This document shows positions 7,114-10,039 of a DNA stretch of 10,039 nucleotides, piece by piece (the stretch's first letter is position 1; every line of letters begins with the position of its first letter). The notes beneath the pieces were generated by a model, which made no database searches, was not told where the DNA came from, and saw nothing but the letters and a program-made list of their open reading frames with translations. The DNA is from 188UL27-1 sp038526275 (lineage in GTDB: Bacteria > Pseudomonadota > Alphaproteobacteria > Rhodobacterales > Rhodobacteraceae). The DNA is taken from NCBI GenBank assembly GCA_038526275.1, contig JBCBGY010000163.1, forward strand, positions 1-10,039. The letters run 5' to 3'. A program made the position numbers and the translations under genes.

Positions 7114-8492
7114 TAGGGCACCTTGGGTCGATAGTCGGTCGACGGCCCATGGCAACGGACGATCTCGGGCGAGCCGGTGATCGACTTCGCCACCGCGAGA
7201 CCGGCCTCGCGTAGTTCCTCTTCGTCCCAGCCGACAGGCTTGCCGCCTGCCATGCAAAGCCGGCCCGCGACGACGACTGCGTCCACTTGTGAGCGGTTGT
7301 AATAGCGTACCAGTTCCCATTCGAAATCATGGCTCGGCAGGCATTCCGGGTGCATCATGTCGAGCACCAGAAAGTCTGCCGACATGCCCGGTGCCAATGG
7401 CCCATGATCACCCGCGCCACCCGTGGCGAGGGCGCCTTGGGTGGTGGCGGCGTCCACCCAGGTCCAAGCCGCACCGCAGGAGAAATCAGCCACTGGCAGC
7501 GCATGTTCGATCCGTTGGCAGGCCTCGGCGGCCATAAGGTTCCGGAAGCCATCAGCGGAAGTTGTGTCCGACCCGACCCCAAAGCGCACGCCGCGTTGCG
7601 CGAACCGCAAGGCAGGCGCGACGGCATTGCCTTTCCAGACGCTTGCCAGAGGGTTGTAGCTTGTGGCGGTATCCGTCTCGACGATCAACTCGATCTCGGG
7701 TTCGGAAACCAGAGTAGTATGATGCAGGAGCACATGCGGGCCGAGCACCCCATGTTTGTGCAAAAGCTCCGTGGGCCGCATCCCATGTTTCAGGATACAT
7801 TCGTGAACTTCTGGAAAATGCTCATTTGAGTGGATCTGCAATAGGATCCCGCGTTCGCGGCAGGCTTCGGACAGCGCTGCCAGGGTTTCGGGTCGGTTCC
7901 CCATGAATGAACTGCAGCAGACCGATGGCGCGATCAGATCGTACCCTTCGCAATCCGCAACATGGGCATCTATGACATCAAGAATTTCAGCCCAGGATTT
8001 GTTGCCATGACCCGTCCCAATCTCGCCAGAGAACTCATCGAGCCCACAGGCTGAAACGAGCCGGATCCCGGTTTCAACCGCAGCCCTGTGCACGCCTGCA
8101 TTCTTTTCGAGCCCGTTCAGCCCGTAATTGACCACCTTCGTGAAGCCGCCGCGCAAGGCTTCCCAGAAGGCCCATTTCGCCGAGAGATAGGACTGTTCTT
8201 CGTCCATGTCCCGTTCCATCGGGTGCCAAATGCGGCGCCAAATTTGCGCAGGTTCGCCCCCGATGAGCGCCTTGCCGAAGATCTGCCCGACATGGGTGTG
8301 CGCATCGACAAAGCCCGGGATGATCGCACGCCCCGGAAGCGCCGTGGCGTTGGGGTAGTCCGCTGCGGGACCGATGCCCGCAATGCGGCCATCTGAAACG
8401 CACAAGGCCCAGTCGTGCTTGACACCATCGGGTGTAAGAAGCACGTCCGGCGCGAGGATGGTGTCGCCACCAATGAGTGTCGAAAAATCCAT
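7113..8492 (-). CDS. Metal-dependent amidohydrolase, TrzA/AtzB/guanine-deaminase type
   Basis: This cytoplasmic hydrolase belongs to the deaminase/chlorohydrolase branch of the amidohydrolase superfamily, which removes exocyclic amino groups or other leaving groups from N-heterocycles. In 459 residues the mononuclear metal set is complete: H65-T-H67 (FVDAHTHVG), H221 with catalytic E224 (QIHSNE), H257 or H258 (LLHHTT) and D309 (GSDTTSADG). The segment SYNPLASVWKGNAVAP at 278-293 matches the substrate-side motif of that branch, and a C-terminal beta-sandwich segment (DFLVLD, then VDAVVVAGR) completes the fold. The start is uncertain. ATG 8492 gives the family-like N-terminus MDFSTLIGGDTILAPD but has only a weak GGGG upstream; GTG 8531 overlaps the binding-protein stop (TAGTG) and would add 13 residues. 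The stop overlaps the ring-opening gene, so deamination followed by ring opening is the natural inference. Confidence 0.88.
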   Translation of the reverse strand: MDFSTLIGGDTILAPDVLLTPDGVKHDWALCVSDGRIAGIGPAADYPNATALPGRAIIPGFVDAHTHVGQIFGKALIGGEPAQIWRRIWHPMERDMDEEQSYLSAKWAFWEALRGGFTKVVNYGLNGLEKNAGVHRAAVETGIRLVSACGLDEFSGEIGTGHGNKSWAEILDVIDAHVADCEGYDLIAPSVCCSSFMGNRPETLAALSEACRERGILLQIHSNEHFPEVHECILKHGMRPTELLHKHGVLGPHVLLHHTTLVSEPEIELIVETDTATSYNPLASVWKGNAVAPALRFAQRGVRFGVGSDTTSADGFRNLMAAEACQRIEHALPVADFSCGAAWTWVDAATTQGALATGGAGDHGPLAPGMSADFLVLDMMHPECLPSHDFEWELVRYYNRSQVDAVVVAGRLCMAGGKPVGWDEEELREAGLAVAKSITGSPEIVRCHGPSTDYRPKVP

Positions 8493-8530
8493 GGAGAGAT
8501 GCGACCCCAAGCAGGGGCCGCCGCCTTTCA

Positions 8531-9490
8531 CTAGTCGAGGGTGATGCGCGCAGGGTCGACGGCTTCAAGCGGCCCTGTGGCCAGGTAGCCTTTGACGAGA
8601 TCGCGGGATGGTTCTGCCTCGACCATGCCTTTATCGACGACCCAATTGGCCTGAACCTCAAGAATATCCAGAAGCCCGTTGGCGAGCCCGATCTCGTACT
8701 CGGCCTCCGGGAACTTCGCTTTGATCAGATCAAGGCTCAAAAGCCCCTCGGTCGCCGCTGCCAGCGCCTCCATCGCACCGTCAGGATTGGATTTGATATA
8801 GTCTTCGGCCTTGATCAGCGCGCGCACGATGGCTTGCAGATCTTCGGGACGGTCGTTCAGCATCTCGGGTGTCGCAGACAGAACGAACCAGGCGATATAG
8901 GCGTCGCTGCGATATTCGCGGTAATCGTCGCCAAGCGCCTTTTCGGCGGCCGGATAGAAGTCCGGGAACATGATGCCGGCGTCGATGTCGCCCCGCGCCA
9001 GTGCCGGAACAATGTCAGGCGGCGCCACGTTGATCACCTCGGCCTCGACCTCAAACTTTTCAAGAAGCGCCTCTGTAAAGAATTCCGTGTTAGAACCCAT
9101 AGTTGTGCCGATTTTCTTGCCGGCGAGGCTGGACGGGTCTTCGAACCCGATCGACCCTTTCGAGATCATGCGATTTGCCGTGTATCGCGAAAGCGTTGTG
9201 AAGGTACCAAAGGGCTGTTCGCGCAGAGAGGCGATTGAGACCGGGTATTCTGCCATGAAAGCCACGTCGAGCTGCCCGCCAATCAATGCTTCTAACGCGC
9301 GTCGGCCCGATGTGAATTTGACCGTTTCAAGCTCGATCCCTTCTTCTTCGAAATAGCCCTCCGCCTGGGCCACAACGATGGGCAGGGTCTGCAGGTTTGG
9401 TGCTGTCCCTATGGTGATTTCTGCCGCCAGCGTGGCTCCGGTTGTCATCAGCGAGAGCGCCGTGGCACTCAGGATAGTTCTTAGAAACAT
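8531..9490 (-). CDS. Periplasmic ABC substrate-binding protein, TauA/SsuA/NMT1-like
   Basis: This 319-residue protein is the binding component of a second importer. A Sec signal peptide is clear at 1-23 (FLRTIL, hydrophobic core, then ATLAA before EITIG). The mature protein has the family hallmarks: an opening strand with APNLQTLPIVVAQAEGYFEEEGIELE, the GGQLDVAFM ligand-lobe segment, SLAGKKIGTTMGSNTEFF near 121-138, and DIDAGIMF in the second lobe. I chose ATG 9490 over ATG 9496 because GGGAG lies seven bases before 9490 but only one base before 9496. It follows the ATPase by 18 bases and is followed by the deaminase-type gene, so it probably delivers that enzyme's substrate or a precursor. 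It is distinct from the Tat-exported binding protein at 3831-4868. The ligand is not readable from sequence. Confidence 0.91.
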   Translation of the reverse strand: MFLRTILSATALSLMTTGATLAAEITIGTAPNLQTLPIVVAQAEGYFEEEGIELETVKFTSGRRALEALIGGQLDVAFMAEYPVSIASLREQPFGTFTTLSRYTANRMISKGSIGFEDPSSLAGKKIGTTMGSNTEFFTEALLEKFEVEAEVINVAPPDIVPALARGDIDAGIMFPDFYPAAEKALGDDYREYRSDAYIAWFVLSATPEMLNDRPEDLQAIVRALIKAEDYIKSNPDGAMEALAAATEGLLSLDLIKAKFPEAEYEIGLANGLLDILEVQANWVVDKGMVEAEPSRDLVKGYLATGPLEAVDPARITLD

Positions 9491-9497
9491 TACCATT

Positions 9498-9502
9498 CTC
9501 CC
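9498..9502 (-). promoter_or_regulatory. Ribosome binding site deciding the second binding protein's start
   Basis: The minus strand reads GGGAG, seven bases upstream of ATG 9490. The competing ATG at 9496 is a single base away and therefore badly placed. Confidence 0.6.
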
Positions 9503-9508
9503 AGTTGC

Positions 9509-10039
9509 TTATTCGGTTTCGTCGTGGCGGAGCAGTTGCAAAAGCTCGCTCCGAAGGTTGAGGAATGTGTCGCCCATGCGGTCGACAGGTCGGGGTCGCT
9601 CCAAAGGCACCTGGACCTTTTGAATGATCCGGCCCGGGCCGGCGGACATCACGTAGACGACGTCGGAAAGGCGCAGGGCTTCATCGACATCGTGGGTGAC
9701 AAACAGCACCGTCTTGCGCCGTCGCATCCAAAGATCAGTGAGGATTTCGTGCATCCGGAGCCGGGTCTGTGCGTCCAGTGCGCCGAAAGGTTCGTCCATC
9801 AGGAGCACGTCGGGATCAGCGGCGAGCGTGCGGGCAATGGCCACGCGCTGCTTCATGCCGCCCGACAGTTCGCCCGGATATTTCCCGCCATGGTCCTGCA
9901 AGCGCACTTCCGAAAGGGCCGCCATCGCGCGTTCCCGACGTTCGGATTTGTTCAAGCCAAAACGTTTCAGAGCAAATTCAATGTTCCCGCGTGCGGTGAA
10001 CCAGGGGAACAAGGCGAAGTTCTGGAAAATCACGCCGAC
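9509..10039 (-). CDS. ABC transporter ATP-binding protein, partial (N-terminus off window)
   Basis: This is the C-terminal 176 residues of a TauB/SsuB-type ATPase; the open frame runs through the right edge, so the Walker A region lies outside. Visible motifs, numbered from the edge, are Q-loop Gln6 (IFQNFALFPW), the signature LSGGMKQRVAIAR, Walker B VLLMDEPFGALD and the switch His in FVTHDVDEAL. The GTG at 10033 is an internal codon, not a start, because it falls within the conserved Q-loop strand. It is followed after 18 bases by the binding-protein gene, so both serve one importer. No permease for this system is in the window; it probably lies further upstream beyond the right edge. It is only a family-level relative of the ATPase at 803-1618, with a different linker sequence and C-terminus. 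Confidence 0.93.
   Translation of the reverse strand, partial: VGVIFQNFALFPWFTARGNIEFALKRFGLNKSERRERAMAALSEVRLQDHGGKYPGELSGGMKQRVAIARTLAADPDVLLMDEPFGALDAQTRLRMHEILTDLWMRRRKTVLFVTHDVDEALRLSDVVYVMSAGPGRIIQKVQVPLERPRPVDRMGDTFLNLRSELLQLLRHDETE

Noticed and set aside
7114..7320. N-terminal extension of the ring-opening amidohydrolase frame
   Set aside because: The extension lies inside the deaminase-type gene, is arginine-rich text without family similarity, and the family N-terminus starts at the coupled ATG 7113.
8477..9238. Plus-strand open frame of 253 residues
   Set aside because: It is a shadow antisense to the second binding protein and the start of the deaminase-type gene, with no domain features.

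Overview
The window looks like chromosomal DNA of a high-GC alphaproteobacterium. A Rhodobacterales/roseobacter-type host is my guess from codon use, GC content (about 60% by eye) and tightly coupled transporter/amidohydrolase operons; no marker gene proves it. I see no tRNA, rRNA, CRISPR array, insertion sequence or phage gene. Coding density is very high: the only sizeable non-coding stretch is the 212-base divergent promoter region at 4869-5080.

Layout. (1) Bases 4868 to 48, minus strand: an operon of five genes, in transcription order a THI5/NMT1-type periplasmic binding protein with a twin-arginine signal, a short-chain dehydrogenase/reductase (SDR), a dihydroorotase/allantoinase-type cyclic amidohydrolase, an ABC ATPase and an ABC permease. 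The last four genes are joined by three 4-base stop/start overlaps. A Shine-Dalgarno-like AAGGAG at the left edge suggests the operon continues. (2) Bases 5081-5992, plus strand: a LysR-type regulator divergent from that operon. (3) Bases 10039 to 6064, minus strand: a second operon, entering from the right edge. It holds an ABC ATPase missing its N-terminus, a TauA/SsuA-like binding protein, a metal-dependent amidohydrolase of the TrzA/AtzB/guanine-deaminase type, and a ring-opening amidohydrolase of the cyanuric acid hydrolase/barbiturase family. It converges on the LysR gene.

How the genes may work together. The ring-opening amidohydrolase family is small and chemically narrow: its characterised members open cyanuric acid or barbituric acid. 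Here it is translationally coupled to an enzyme with the full zinc-deaminase residue set. Across the regulator lies a second ring-opening enzyme, of the cyclic-ureide type, with an SDR. Each operon carries ABC importer parts. The simplest reading is a catabolic or nitrogen-scavenging island for an imported N-heterocycle of pyrimidine, triazine or ureide type: import, hydrolytic deamination, opening of a trioxo ring, and redox plus cyclic-amide hydrolysis steps, with LysR control. The substrate is not identified. The usual downstream enzymes (biuret hydrolase, carboxybiuret decarboxylase, ureidomalonase, allophanate hydrolase) are not in the window. The enzyme families are assigned with good confidence; the pathway is inference.
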